Source: Brachycybe producta (taxonomy: Eukaryota > Arthropoda > Diplopoda > Playtdesmida > Andrognathidae). From it: a stretch of DNA of 64,000 nucleotides. Shown in pieces: positions 13,201 through 23,492 of this stretch. Below the pieces are notes generated by a model. That model did not search any database, was not told where the DNA came from, and was given only the letters and a program-made list of their open reading frames with translations. The translations under genes and the position numbers were made by a program. The stretch is taken from contig JAUPFP010000002.1 in the NCBI GenBank assembly GCA_036925085.1, positions 4,778,780 through 4,842,779 of the forward strand, in the 5' to 3' direction. Position 1 is the first letter of the stretch. Every line of letters begins with the position of its first letter.

Positions 13201-13297
13201 AAACAACGTTTCTTATTTCTAATTTATACTTACCAGCAGTTACAATTTTAAATGTGATTAAAAGGCAAAAACTGAATATCACAAGACAGAACTTCAT
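7203..13297 (-). CDS. Secreted GH18 chitinase with CBM14 domain, 8 exons
   Basis: Complete chitinase that would hydrolyse chitin in cuticle or peritrophic matrix outside the cell. Coding exons in transcript order: 13297-13234, 11601-11416, 11278-11022, 10174-10071, 9991-9868, 9180-8995, 8913-8791, 7721-7203; all junctions are GT/AG and the phases agree, giving 1563 nt and 520 residues. The first exon is a signal peptide (MKFCLVIF...KIVTA). The GH18 barrel follows: RVVCYYGSW near residue 23, IAIGGWNEGS near 103-112, FNGFDIDWEYP ending near 150, MTYDFHGSW, and GGGMIWSMETDDFRG near its end. A Pro/Glu/Lys-rich linker with repeats of APKILPEPEP leads to a six-cysteine peritrophin-A domain ending at the stop. 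The general acid Glu of DWEYP is present, but the first Asp of the usual DGxDxDxE signature is Asn. The introns carry several MITEs. The start was chosen from the signal peptide and the splice phase. Confidence 0.95.
7832..8213 (-). mobile_element. hAT-like MITE, GGGACGAATC family, in chitinase intron 7
   Basis: Member of a five-copy family of about 330-435 bp whose ends read TAGGGATGGGACATTCGAATC on one side and GGTGGGACGAATCCTAAATT on the other. Here it lies in reverse orientation and is flanked by TAAATAAG and TAAATGAG, a 7/8 match that fits a decayed 8-bp target-site duplication. No coding capacity. It lies between the last two chitinase exons. Confidence 0.75.
8423..8746. mobile_element. 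MITE with about 75-bp terminal inverted repeats
   Basis: Both ends start TAGGGCTCGGATTTTGATGC and stay complementary for about 75 bp, ending at the GGCCCAAGTGCCAATTGTG block. Flanks are ATAATAAT and ATAATAGT (7/8), so an 8-bp, hAT-type duplication is likely. Non-coding, inside chitinase intron 7 just downstream of the exon-7 donor. Confidence 0.75.
10257..10769. mobile_element. TTAA-flanked palindromic element (piggyBac-like MITE)
   Basis: The ends are TTAA-GGTGGCTGAATAGATATT and its inverse GGTGGCTGAAGAGATATT-TTAA. Internally the element is an imperfect palindrome carrying the ACTAGAAT and TCTAGTTT blocks that recur across the window. TTAA at both ends is the piggyBac target. It sits in the chitinase intron between the exons at 11022 and 10174. 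No transposase is visible. Confidence 0.7.
11675..12010. mobile_element. GC-richer MITE, ends GGTCCTTGCACACATGAC
   Basis: An inverted repeat of about 19 bp (GTCCTTGCACACATGAC and its complement) bounds 336 bp that are clearly GC-richer than the surrounding intron. It lies in chitinase intron 1 and appears to interrupt a copy of the dispersed palindromic repeat, because an ACTAGAATGG block follows directly. A clean target-site duplication was not found. Confidence 0.65.
12509..12825. mobile_element. Foldback MITE with about 110-bp arms
   Basis: The two halves are near-perfect inverted copies: CGATGATATTTTTT, then TCAGTCACAATGG, ATAAAAGCCAG and ACATCTTACAATT on the left, all mirrored on the right, around a loop of about 70 bp. 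It is non-coding and lies in chitinase intron 1. No clear duplication was read at the edges. Confidence 0.75.
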
Positions 13298-14195
13298 TTT
13301 TTTTGGTGGTTGTTTCCTATTGATGGAATTTTTTTTTTATAAAATATAAATTAATGTGAATATATTAAATGTAAAGTGCTTAAGCCCAAGAAATTCAACT
13401 TTTTAAACCTTCTTAACAAGAGTTCTAACATATAAAACCCAATGACACTGTATTTACTATGTTGTAACACTGTTTGGAGAGTTTAAGTACCAAGTTGTAC
13501 CACTTGTTGAATTCGAGCCTAAAACTATTACCTGTTGTGTGTGTGCGCTTATGATCTAAATTAAACTATACATATCTAACTTGACTAACTGTTTATATTT
13601 ATACCTCGAGCTGTTTTTTTCTCAAACATCAGATTCAAATCTTAATCCCATATTAATCCTTTCAAATAAGTTTACTTTGGAATGTCGGCAGATTCTGACC
13701 AAATTTATGACTAAAAATTCAAAAGTATTACGAGCGAACGTGTGAGATTAGCAAAAAAAAAAGTTATAAGAATTTTATGCCGTCAAATTCTCTGTGACTA
13801 ACAAAGGGATAATTTTATTATTTATATTTTATTTATTTTTCTTAAAAAACATTCAAAGCCCTGATAATCTTTTTTGTCAGTTTATGATGACAAAAGCTTA
13901 GAGAATTTTGTCATCAGATGATACAATTTGTTTGTTTTTTATTTCAACTGTGAACTCTTTTATGTTTTGCTCATTGTTAATATTTGTTTTTTGTTTTGTT
14001 TTTTCATAGAAACACTTTATGGGTAGTTTTTTTTTGTTATCTTTGGAATAGCGGGTCTTCGAAGTGGGGTGCTCGAGATCCGTAATTAATTGATTTTTAT
14101 TCATTTGTTTTACTCGATTTTATTAAACTTCCTAATATGTTTTTTTTAGTTTGTCCACCCACTGCCACCTTCTGAAATATTTGAAAAATAATTCA

Positions 14196-14274
14196 CACTG
14201 CAAGGGATTGAACCCATGACCAACATTACCATGGGCTAAGACACTAACCAATACACCAACAAGACAAGAGGGGA
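14196..14274 (-). repeat. tRNA-derived SINE head or degenerate tRNA-like sequence
   Basis: On the minus strand TGGTGTATTGGTTAGTGTC resembles an A box and GGGTTCAATCCC resembles a B box, about 35 nt apart, as in a tRNA-derived SINE head. The rest of a tRNA cloverleaf is not convincing, so a functional tRNA is unlikely. Confidence 0.5.
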
Positions 14275-14491
14275 TTACATCTTTTTTCTTACTTTTTAGA
14301 CCTTTTTTTATAAAAGCAAGTATCACAAAAAAAAACATGTTTTTTGTTTAATTTTCTTGTTTTATAATTAATTCTTGAAAACCATTTTATTTTATAATTG
14401 TACGAGTAATATACAAAAAAAACCAGCAAAATAATACAGATGCAGTGAATATTCCATAGACTTCTATGTTAAAGTCTCGTCTGTACTAGAG

Positions 14492-14526
14492 CACAGAATA
14501 AGGAGATATATCTTCTTATTCTGTGA
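14492..14526. repeat. Short hairpin
   Basis: CACAGAATAAG and CTTATTCTGTG form a perfect 11-bp stem around a 12-nt spacer containing ATATAT. A short (GA)n run follows. Function unknown; it may be the end of a transposon. Confidence 0.45.
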
Positions 14527-14582
14527 CTAGAGAGAGAGAGAGAGTACTGAACAGGAAAACTGGCTGTCAATTAACTGGTTAT

Positions 14583-14691
14583 AGGCAATCTGCAAAACCA
14601 TCAAACTTCTTGTGAATCTGCAAAATTCAACACCTAAAATGTACTGAATTTTGAAGATTCACTAGCAGGTTAGTAGTTTTGCAGATTGCCT
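14583..14691. mobile_element. Hairpin MITE, ends AGGCAATCTGCAAAAC
   Basis: A 16-bp perfect terminal inverted repeat (AGGCAATCTGCAAAAC) continues as a weaker inverted repeat (GAATCTGCAAAATTCA against GAATCTTCAAAATTCA), making almost the whole 109 bp a hairpin. It abuts the next MITE within 1 bp. Confidence 0.65.
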
Positions 14692-14830
14692 AGGCAATTT
14701 GTTGTGTGGTTCGCCGTTGAAAAGGGCGCAGCATGTGACGGCAGACTACATAACCAACCAATTAGAAGTTGCGTTCGTCATAAAAAAGGGCGGAGCCAAC
14801 TTCTGCTCGTCCCGATTTCTAATTGCCTGT
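14692..14830. mobile_element. Copy of the CAGGCAATTAGAAATCGG MITE family
   Basis: This copy matches 25448-25629 closely: TTGTGTGGTT, GTTGAAAAGGGC, ACATAACCAACCAATTAGAAG and the end CCGATTTCTAATTGCCTGT. Its left end is shortened. It finishes 57 bp before the first in-frame ATG (14887) of the ARMC6 leader, so it may form part of the promoter or 5' leader. Confidence 0.7.
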
Positions 14831-15006
14831 GTTTGTAAATGAGCAGAGAGGGGGCTCTTGTCTACGTCACAGGACCAACGTGATCAGTGAAACAAGGACT
14901 CTCTGTGAGTGAGCAATCGATTTTTCGCTATTCTCTGGTGCCGGCTCCCACCGTCTCTTTGGTAATTTCTTTCTCTTTTGTTGTGGTTTGTTTTTCGGAC
15001 GAGAAA

Positions 15007-18000
15007 ATGAGTGAAAAGAGGAAGATAACTCAGGAAACTTTTGACGCGGCCGTCAAAGAAAACATTGATGAATTCGAGATGAATCCAACTGAGGCTTTGA
15101 CCGATGCAATTTCGCAATTTAACGCTCTCGTAAGTATTAAAAACGCATAGAAACAGATTTAAGCGCGGCAACACTGTCTCCTTAGGTGAGTCACCTTATT
15201 CGTTTTATGTAACACAGTGTTGCCAGCTACTCCTAATCTAGTTAACAAGTGTCAAATTTCATTCTTGGTTTAGATACATAGAAACGCACGGAAAAATACA
15301 AAAAAAACAGTTGTGGAAACGTAAATATACGTTTTCTAAACACTGAAACATGTGCAGATGTATTTAAACCGAATAAAACAGAGGAAAAAAAAAATCATCA
15401 TTAGGCAATCTCATCGTTATTTAGAGACGTGGACAGATTTGCAGTTAAAAAGTTGCTCAAATGGCTCTGGCAACCAAACGGCAATTTAAATTATGTAACG
15501 TGATGGAATTGCCTAAATATCCGAAGACTCAACTTTAAAAAGACGACGCTTAGCATACTGTATTTTTAATTTTTTGTCTTTAAAAAGTTAATTTTGAAAG
15601 ATATCAAACATGAAAATATATTTTAAGAAGAAGTTTAAGAACCTCGAGGAATTTCTTCTATAGAAGAAATACTTCGAGGTTCTTCAACCACTTTTTTTTA
15701 CATAAATGGGCCAATACATTACAAGTGGAGACAAACTGAGACAAAATGAAAACTCTTCACGTTCTCCTCTTGCATTTTATTCATTTATATATTTCCTTTT
15801 ATTTTATCTTGCTCAAAGTTAAAATAAACAATGTTCAAACTGTACCATCTGTAAGCAATGAATTATTATTAACTTTTTTTTTTAAAAGAAAAATGAAATT
15901 GCTCAATGTTTTCAACTTCTAGTTTCTACTTTTTCTTAAATTTGCTCGTCGGAAAGACAGAATAATCAGATTACGAAAAGCAGGCGTTCATAAACCATCT
16001 TAAAGGTAAAGACTGCAGAAGAAAAGACTAGAAATACCGGAACAAACTCGTAAACAAATCGTTACAATCACAATTACAATTAGTACTCTGCTAGCAGCCA
16101 AATAGGCCTATGGCAGAGGGAGTTTTCGGGCTTTCTAAATGCAGTTCTGTCCCCCCACACACTTTTCCAAATTTTGCCTGACTGACAGCAGTTTGTCGTT
16201 AATTCGCCTCTAATTTTCTTTTCTTAAATAATAAACAAATGCAGGGCGTTGATCTCAGCAACGTTGTAACGTCGATTCCGGACGGTTCGAGCAAAGAAAC
16301 ACCATCGGCGAAGGCTAAAAAGATTATAACGGAATTAAAAACGGCGTTAGAATCATCTTCCGAAGAAGCCATTTTGGAATCTCTCACGAAGATAAAATCC
16401 GAATGCGATATAAGTTTGGCCGATCGTTGTTTACTGGGAAGTGTTGGGACGTCGGAAGTTCTATTTGATGTCTCCAAGCGGCACGAGTCAGCGCATTCGA
16501 AGGTGTTTCTCGAGTCTCTTCGATGTCTTTCGGCGCTCACGGACGGACAACCGGACGTGCTGAAACCGGAAGACATTTCTTTCCTCGTGAAACTTCTACG
16601 AGACGAAACGGATTCGTTGTTTTTGGCCGCCATTTTACGTGGGATACGAAACGGGTGCAAGAAGCACGAAGCGAACAGACTTAAGTTTGTCGACCATGGA
16701 CTCGTGCCGTTGCTTCTTGAAGCGGTAACAAAATTTCGTGACTCGCTCGAAATCGTTCGTTTGGCCGTCAAGACGTTGAAATCGCTCACTTTGGACGACG
16801 ACGTTCGTGTCGAGTACGGCCGAGCTCACGAACATGCGAAAATGATAGTTAAAGATCATTCCGGCATTGGGATCCTCGTTGAAACTGCGACAGGTGATTT
16901 GATTTCTACAATTTAAATCATTAACATTAATTTTTTTTGAACTTACGCTTAATTGAATTTGATTGATATTTGTTTAGATCACTTTGCCAATTTGTAGGAT
17001 TGGAAAAAATCATGTTTTTTTTTTGGAAAATATGATATTTAGATCTATATCCTATTTAATATTCTAACCTGAGTTTCACCCTTTACTCCATCTGTTTGCA
17101 ATTCTTATGTCTTTAATTAGATCTCGGATGGCCAACCTTATTTTTTTGGGTCGTAAATATCACCCACTGAAGTTCAAACGGCCCATTTTCAGGAATGTAC
17201 TGGCCTAGGCGGCAAATGCCTCCTGCGCCGGTTTTATTTTTCCGAAAAAAAACTTTTTGAAACGCCAATGATTGTGTGAAGTTCAGATATTTTTATATTA
17301 TGTATATTTAATAAACTAAAACCAACTAAAACGTTCTATAAAAAAGTAAAAATTTTCAAAAAATGTCTTCTAAATGCCCTGAAAAACACTGAAATGAACT
17401 CGGGAGGGCCCAAGTTAACAGACTTCCGAGGCCCATAAAAGCCCATAAATTCAAAAAAGTAAAATTTACTCTCGTACATACATTTGCGAGACCCAAGATA
17501 TATATTGTGAACAGAAACTGAGACACCCGAGTCGTCAAAGTAAACTCGTTGCCTCGTGAAAGGAATTTTTGTGTAAATGGCGGCGGCCCACAAATATTTG
17601 CCCATATATTTGCCTCAATGCCCATTGGTTGGCCACTCGGAAATTAGATTTTATTAGCTCACAAAAGAGCAAATTATGTGAAAATATTTCGCTTCTTATT
17701 GACAATCACTTGATTTTTGAAATTTGATGAATATGATTGTTAAATTTTTAGTTTTTGTTCCCCAGTGTTTTTCAGATAGGCCTATAGAGCAGTGGTGGCC
17801 AAACCGTCGATCGCGAGCTACTGGTAGCTCGCGGGGAAATTTTAGGTAGATCGCCGTCGCGGTCACGCTTGGGTTGGCGAGAGTGAGGTTATGTGAACTT
17901 ATGTCTGTCATGTTTTTCACACGTACATCGTAGTGAGGAGGTTGTCATTATTATTTTCGTGCGTATATCAGACTTTTAATTTATTTGTTAATGTGAATAG

Positions 18001-21000
18001 TTTGGTAGCTCACAGTAAGATTTAGGAGCAGTACGGTTGCTCATTGGCTTCAAAGTTTGGCGAACACTGCTATAGAGGATCATCATTAGAAGTAAAAAAA
18101 AATACAATTATTTTGTGTAAAAATGCAATAATTACACATCGCAATTAAAAACGTGTGTTTAGAAACTAGATTTTTATTTTAAACTTTTTTGTGAGGCCGT
18201 TCGGAAAAGACGGAAATGTTTTTCGTACTTGTGATTCCACTTTAAAAGTAAAAAACAAAAATTATGGAGAATTTGAAATTGCCATAAAAAGTTCATTTTT
18301 AAAGATGACTGCATAAAATACCCTTTTAATATTGCTCTTGAGTTGCATAATAATTACGGTTCTATTTTGTTGTTCTCTTTCATTTTCATATTTCGCATCG
18401 GATACTCATAAATATTTACATTTTTCTAGCTGTTACGCCCGACGACGAAACAACTTTTGCATACGTTCTTTCGACATTGAGCGCTCTTGCAGTACGAAAC
18501 GAGTTCTGTCAAGAGATCGTCGATTGCGGTGGACTTCGGCTCGTTCTCAACGCCATGTTAGAGAAAATGGAGTCTCAGGTTAGATCTCTTTCGACTTATT
18601 TCAGTATTTTTTTTGTTTGGCTAATGGGGACGGTTGTTTTGCTTGCGAAAATGTGTGCTAACTACCGACTGAGGTACTTTTTACGCTAATTTTTGAATAA
18701 TTTCGGTTACTTGTTAACTTTTTAATCAAGGTTTGATATAATGATGGTCTGTATTCAGTATCAACAGGGTAACAGCAATGTGAAGAATATCGGCTACTTA
18801 CGAAAGCCAGGTGTAGTCATTTCGAAAACAATCGGGGAAACAATCTCGATGCATCCAAATAGATCTTAACAAATTCGTTTGAGCATTGCTCATATAGGTG
18901 GTTTTAAGTGTTAAAGTCCTTCTCCTGTAGGAATGTTGCGCACCGTTTGTAGTAATTTCATGGTTTAGCCCATTGGAAACGTCTAAGTTTGGCGCACATT
19001 TAACCTTGCGTGCTTAACGCAAATTGCAAGATGCCATTTTTTTTTTACAAAAAATAATCGGATTTCTGATGTGTGGTTTACTAATCAAATGTATGTAGCT
19101 TCAAAGTTTGCATTTCATTCAAAGTTAGTGAATACTCGTAGAATTGAGAACGTTTACGTTTGGCAGTGATAGACGAACTAACATTGGGTGGTATATTTTC
19201 GCCCTTCACACGAATGTTACAGATGTTACGTAAGAAATGACATGCAAACTCCTTGGTAGCAAAGCACAGAACAGATATCGATGGAGAATAAATGGGAAAA
19301 ATAAGGAAAGAGGGGGTATTGGAATGAAAGGGAGTACGATTGAAAACGAAAATGCGAAAGGAAAGATATATCGAGAACCCTACTCCTCGAAAGAATAGAG
19401 AGAAACAAATGAACGAGATCAACCGAAACGCAAAAAGCCATTGCAATCGAAAAAATAAAATGACTTAAAATTAAGTAACTGACTTTCTTAAGTAAAAAAC
19501 AAAGGAGGAACTTAGTATGAATAAAATGGTTGAGTATTTACTCAAACGGAGAGAACTTTCTCATGTTATATGAGGATTTGCTCAAGCAGTGAGCAGTTGC
19601 CACATTTTCATATGAATAAAAAAGAGTAAGTTCTCTGTAAGTGGAGTCATTTCTCCAAATTTTGTGAGGAACACCCAGGGATGATACATTTGTTGGGAGC
19701 ATTTTTGAGAACATTTTTAGTGAGAGAAAAAAAGTGTTAGTGTTACAAAGTTTGCAGAATGAATGAAGTTAGTATCGGGTTTTATAAAGGGTTTAAATAA
19801 GCAAAACGTGGAGTTGGGGTGGTTGCAAAACTAAAAAAAAATGGATAACTAACGTATCCTTTCTCTCAGAGAGAGTACTCGCTGTACATCTTTCCGTATT
19901 GCACGGGCAGGTTGGTTGTCATGGCTCGCAGGTACCCGATCTTACTCGTAGGGTCATAGGGACTTAAGTAACCTTTCAAAATTTGGTCTCGATTCATAAA
20001 ACGATGTGGAAAATGTATAGCGGACAAACAGACGGATCGACAGACACTGAAAATGTATACAAAATGACCACATATCTGTTCGGTTCAAGAAACGAAAACA
20101 GTTCAAATTGCCTGCGAAGCTCTTTGAAGTGTTCAGCCGTGATCGAAAGACATCGAAAGCTCTGAGAAATTCTCAGGGTGCATTCAAACTACTCATGCGC
20201 AACTCGGGCTTGTGCCCTTGTTGACTTGTTGGGCGCGGCCTCGTGCTCTGTCAACTGAGGGTTGAGAGTTCAGTTACTGACGAGCTTTTGACTCTTGTGT
20301 GGATCCGATGAGCCGTGACGAAGTTGTGATTGTCGGTGCAAGTTTTATCATCATGCACTCATTGTTGGGAGAATCGCCACGAGTACAGTGAGTCAACTAA
20401 ACTTTTCTCGTCTCCGTCCAGTGACTTGCAAGTCTTTACGAGAACCTCTTTGATGTACTGACAGCAGGCGGAGCCATACGAACCCTTGGCTCGCTTTACT
20501 AGTGCCACTTGTATTGCTGCTCGCGAGTCCGTCCACATTACTCGGACTCGTCGACGAGTCATCTCACTGACCCCTAGTACGAGCACGAGTAGTCTAAATG
20601 CACCCTAATGCATCGAACAAGCCGAAAAGAGTATTGAGACCAAAAACGGCAGGTTTTTAAATGGATGGCGTCAGAAGTTTTTAGCGAGCCTTGCCCGTAT
20701 TGTCATCGAAAGTCCTAGAATGAAAGAAGTCTCGAAACAACATGTTTAAAAATTAAAAATGTGAAGCATTGAAAAGTATTTGACTAATTAGTAGAAGCTA
20801 TGTAGTCTCTAGAAAGTCATTTTTCGAAGACCTTGTTTTTTTTAAAAAAAAATATGGTATCTATTTTATTGAAGAATCTCGTCCAGGCTGGACTCGGATT
20901 GTTGAAAGCAATTGCCGGCAACGATAGCGTCAAAGAAGAAATTGGAAAAACCGGAGGCATAAATATCGTTCTGAATGCGATGAATAAACACCAAGGTGAC

Positions 21001-21594
21001 GTTCGTATCTGCCACATGGGTTGTGCTTGCTTAGCTGCTCTTGCGCTACGTTCGTCAAACAATTGCGAGGCCATCATCGAAGCCGGTGGTGCGAACGGCA
21101 TCGTGACTGCCATGAAGGTGCACAAGGACAACGTTCCCGTACTCGTACGTAAAACAGGGTTCGATGCGAGGTTGGAAATGGCAATTTGTGATTTAAAAAG
21201 AGTAAAAATTCTATTTTTTTTGATCAAGTATTGTTTTTATACACTTTTAAATGGATTAAAAAAATGGGATTTTGTTGTTTTTAATCATCTGATTTAAATG
21301 AAACAACCTCGTATTGAAAGGTTTAATCCTACGAAGGCCTACACCGGACTGATCTTCAGTTTCCGTCTTTCTGTTCTGTAGAAATCAGCTTTCAGAACGA
21401 TTTGTAACTTGGTAAATCGTAAGTCCACTAATGGTCAACAGTTCTTAGATCTTGGCGTGGAGCAGCTGATCAACGATGCACGCAAGAAACACAGGCAACT
21501 GGAAAGCGAAGGAAAATCAACGCTAACCATTTTGGAATGTTACGTGGAAGTTCGTGAACTTTGGACGGGTGAGAAGGGACATCTGGATAACTGA
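15007..21594 (+). CDS. ARMC6: ARMC6, armadillo repeat-containing protein 6, 5 exons
   Basis: Complete orthologue of the conserved armadillo-repeat protein ARMC6, whose molecular role is poorly known. Exons: 15007-15129, 16245-16893, 18430-18578, 20875-21144, 21382-21594; phases agree and give 1404 nt, 467 residues, close to the family length. The diagnostic N-terminus [18 protein letters not shown] lies in exon 1, GVDLSNVV starts exon 2, armadillo repeats run through exons 2-4 (such as [11 protein letters not shown]), and the family C-terminus VELREL-like motif appears as [12 protein letters not shown]. The start at 15007 matches the family; an in-frame ATG at 14887 would add 40 hydrophobic residues not typical of ARMC6 and is probably leader. 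For exon 4 the acceptor at 20874 (TTGAAG) keeps phase; a second AG at 20886 would remove four codons. The introns hold at least three MITEs. Confidence 0.93.
15637..15684. repeat. 48-bp near-perfect palindrome in ARMC6 intron 1
   Basis: AAGAACCTCGAGGAATTTCT and its mirror meet at TCTATAGA with no loop; about 22 of 24 positions pair. It has no miRNA-like loop. Possibly a tiny transposon remnant. Confidence 0.6.
16066..16125 (-). repeat. 3' end of a SINE/LINE-like repeat
   Basis: On the minus strand CTCTGCCATAGGCC, CTGCTAGCAGAGTA and then a (TTGTAA)-like tail; the same block occurs at 5170-5245 and 36055-36115 with ATTCAA tails. A shared body followed by a variable A/T microsatellite tail is typical of retroposon 3' ends. 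Too short to classify further. Confidence 0.5.
17123..17641. mobile_element. hAT-like MITE with 8-bp duplication AATTAGAT
   Basis: The ends CTCGGATGGCCAACC and GGTTGGCCACTCGGA are inverted, and AATTAGAT occurs at 17115-17122 and again at 17642-17649, an exact 8-bp target-site duplication. Length 519 bp, no transposase. It lies in ARMC6 intron 2. Open frames within it are incidental. Confidence 0.85.
17790..18069. mobile_element. hAT-like MITE with 8-bp duplication CTATAGAG
   Basis: Begins CAGTGGTGGCCAAAC and ends GTTTGGCGAACACTG; CTATAGAG flanks both sides exactly (17782-17789 and 18070-18077). Terminal CAGTG with an 8-bp duplication is classical hAT. 280 bp, non-coding, in ARMC6 intron 2, about 150 bp from the 519-bp element. 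Confidence 0.88.
20175..20606. mobile_element. AGGGTGCATT-family MITE in ARMC6 intron 3
   Basis: Left end AGGGTGCATTCAAACTACTC, right end GTAGTCTAAATGCACCCT. The GC-rich interior is full of CGAGTCA/CGAGCAC words and shares long stretches with 4309-4725 and 44986-45262 (CTTGCAAGTC, CAACTGAGGGTTGAGAGTTC). No clear target-site duplication was read. Confidence 0.75.
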
Positions 21595-21900
21595 CTTTTA
21601 ATCTTGTGTAATTGTGGGATTAGGTTTTCGCTTTTCTGTGCTTTGGGAAGTTGGATTCTTGCTGTGGTTGTATGAATGGTGTTTTGCTTACGGTCTATTA
21701 GACACAATTTGAATAGATTTGTATTTCTTGAAACATTAATTATAGACATTCTTTCGAATATTGAAAAATAGACCGTAAAATTGAAGTTTTACCGAAAAGG
21801 AGCCTCTGCGAATCTCCTGAAAATTTTACTTTTGGTTCATATGTTTCTAAGAAATTGCAAAAGACCAATTTTGACCCAAAGACTCTGCTTTTATTTTTAA

Positions 21901-21906
21901 AATAAA
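21901..21906 (+). promoter_or_regulatory. Candidate ARMC6 polyadenylation signal
   Basis: AATAAA about 300 nt after the ARMC6 stop. In DNA this AT-rich the hexamer is common, so the assignment is weak. Confidence 0.3.
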
Positions 21907-22451
21907 TTTAATACTTGTCTTTAAATGTCCCGAAAAGGCTCAAGAAGTGGCTAAAAGTCTCGGAAGCCGAAAAAGTTCGAGACTTTAGCGAATGCCATTG
22001 CCGTTTCTTTAACAAAGGCCTCGGAAGTTGTGAAAAGTCGCGAAAGAAGACAATAAATTCTCTAAAAACATGAAAAAGTGTCTAAAGACGTAAGTAAAAA
22101 TGTACTTCGAAAATTAAGTGTTGTTACTTTCTGGTGATAAGTTAATTTATATTTTTATACTTTGATATTAAATATTGATCTGTAAATTCCACGTTTAGTA
22201 GTAGTAGTAGAGAGAGGAAAAAAAAAACATTTCAGTTCGTATGAAATACACAAAATAAGATTTTATTGTTCATTTTACATAATCTCGATATGAATCTCAT
22301 CTTTCACTATTTACACTTGGATGCAGCAGATGCATAGTTAATGGCACTAGACATACATAAATTATAGTTTTTTTTTAAACAAACTTTAAATTTCTTCTAT
22401 AAGTTACTTTACGAAATAAAATGTTCAATCACTTTATGAAGCTATATATAC

Positions 22452-23342
22452 CTAGGGTGCCTTTGAGAATGCAGAGTACGAGAATTTTTGGTAGGCGTTT
22501 GAAAACGCCGGTCTATTTGTTTCGACATGACTGAAAGTGTTCTTGTTGTAGTACAAGTGAAGCAAGTAAAACCGATTATTAGAAGCAGCGAACGATTGCT
22601 ATATGTGATTGAAATTATCTGCAGGAATTTTGTCTGCTTTATTGGTAATGTACTGTGATTGGCTAAACCAAACTATTCAGTCTGTAAAGAATTTATTTGA
22701 AAACGACTACTTTTATTGCATAGGAGATATAAACGTAGGTATTGACCAAAAGAGCGAGCAAGGGTGAACAAGAGCGAGTGAGCATTTTAACTCGATAATC
22801 GTCTGGTGAAGGTTAGCGAGCGAGCAAACACACGCTCGCTCGTGTTCAATAAAGATCGGATGGATGACGGTACATCGAAGAAAAGTCTTGTTCGTTGTTT
22901 GTGAAAGGAGATTATTGCATTATTGAAAAGATTGTGCAGATTTAGAGTGCTCGCTGTAAATGGTTGGATCAATTGCAAACAAGATCACATTCGCCCCGGT
23001 ATGTCTGCAGTTCGAGCATTTCAAGGGGAATACGAGCAAACATCGTCGTGCACTTGAAAGTGTTTGCTCTTGCTGGCTCCTTTGATGAATGCCCACTCTA
23101 ACAGGAGCAACACAAAAATGTAAATGTTGGGTTGGCCAATCACGATGCACAACCCGTAAAACAACTAACGAAAACCCAGTATACGACTGAAATGCTCATG
23201 CACATCATTTTTAGTTGTTTCCGTCTTCATACGATGGATCCTTTCATAAGGTCGTGGGATCGAACCAGTTTACCCCGTTTTCAAATAAAGCGTATGTGCG
23301 GCAACTGTTGTTAAAAGCTGACACTTCTCAAATGCACCCTTA
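22452..23342. mobile_element. Long AGGGTGC-type inverted-repeat element between ARMC6 and the LRR gene
   Basis: Left end CTAGGGTGCCTTTGAGAATG and right end TTCTCAAATGCACCCTTAG are inverted over about 20 bp. The 890-bp interior has CGAGCGAGCAA and GCTCGCTCGTG words. It resembles the AGGGTGCATT elements at 4.3, 20.2 and 45.0 kb in its ends but not along its length. It occupies most of the space between the two convergent genes. Confidence 0.55.
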
Positions 23343-23492
23343 GAAATTGCTATCGAGACAACTGTCGAGTGTCGTTTACTATGCATACAGTTACTTCACA
23401 TGGAAATTTCAGACATTAACATTAAATAGAATAACTTAACACGAACAAAATAACGTTTATAAGTTCAAAGATGACACGAAACCACCTTTAGT

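Larger units (their letters stand above)
13298..15006. other. Intergenic, head-to-head chitinase/ARMC6 promoter region
   Basis: The two genes diverge from here, so both promoters should lie in this 1.7 kb. The chitinase side is plain AT-rich sequence with no convincing TATA box. The middle holds a tRNA-like SINE head (14196-14274). The ARMC6 side holds two abutting MITEs (14583-14830) that end 177 bp before the ARMC6 start. The remainder shows nothing else. Confidence 0.6.

Noticed and set aside
14196-14274. Functional tRNA gene
   Set aside because: Only box A and B-like words are present; acceptor and anticodon stems do not pair convincingly.
16199-16789. 196-codon minus-strand frame opposite ARMC6 exon 2
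   Set aside because: Antisense shadow of a conserved exon with correct splice sites on the plus strand.
19081-19446. 121-codon frame on the minus strand inside ARMC6 intron 3
   Set aside because: Phe/Ser-rich low-complexity translation with no domain; overlaps another frame of equal quality.
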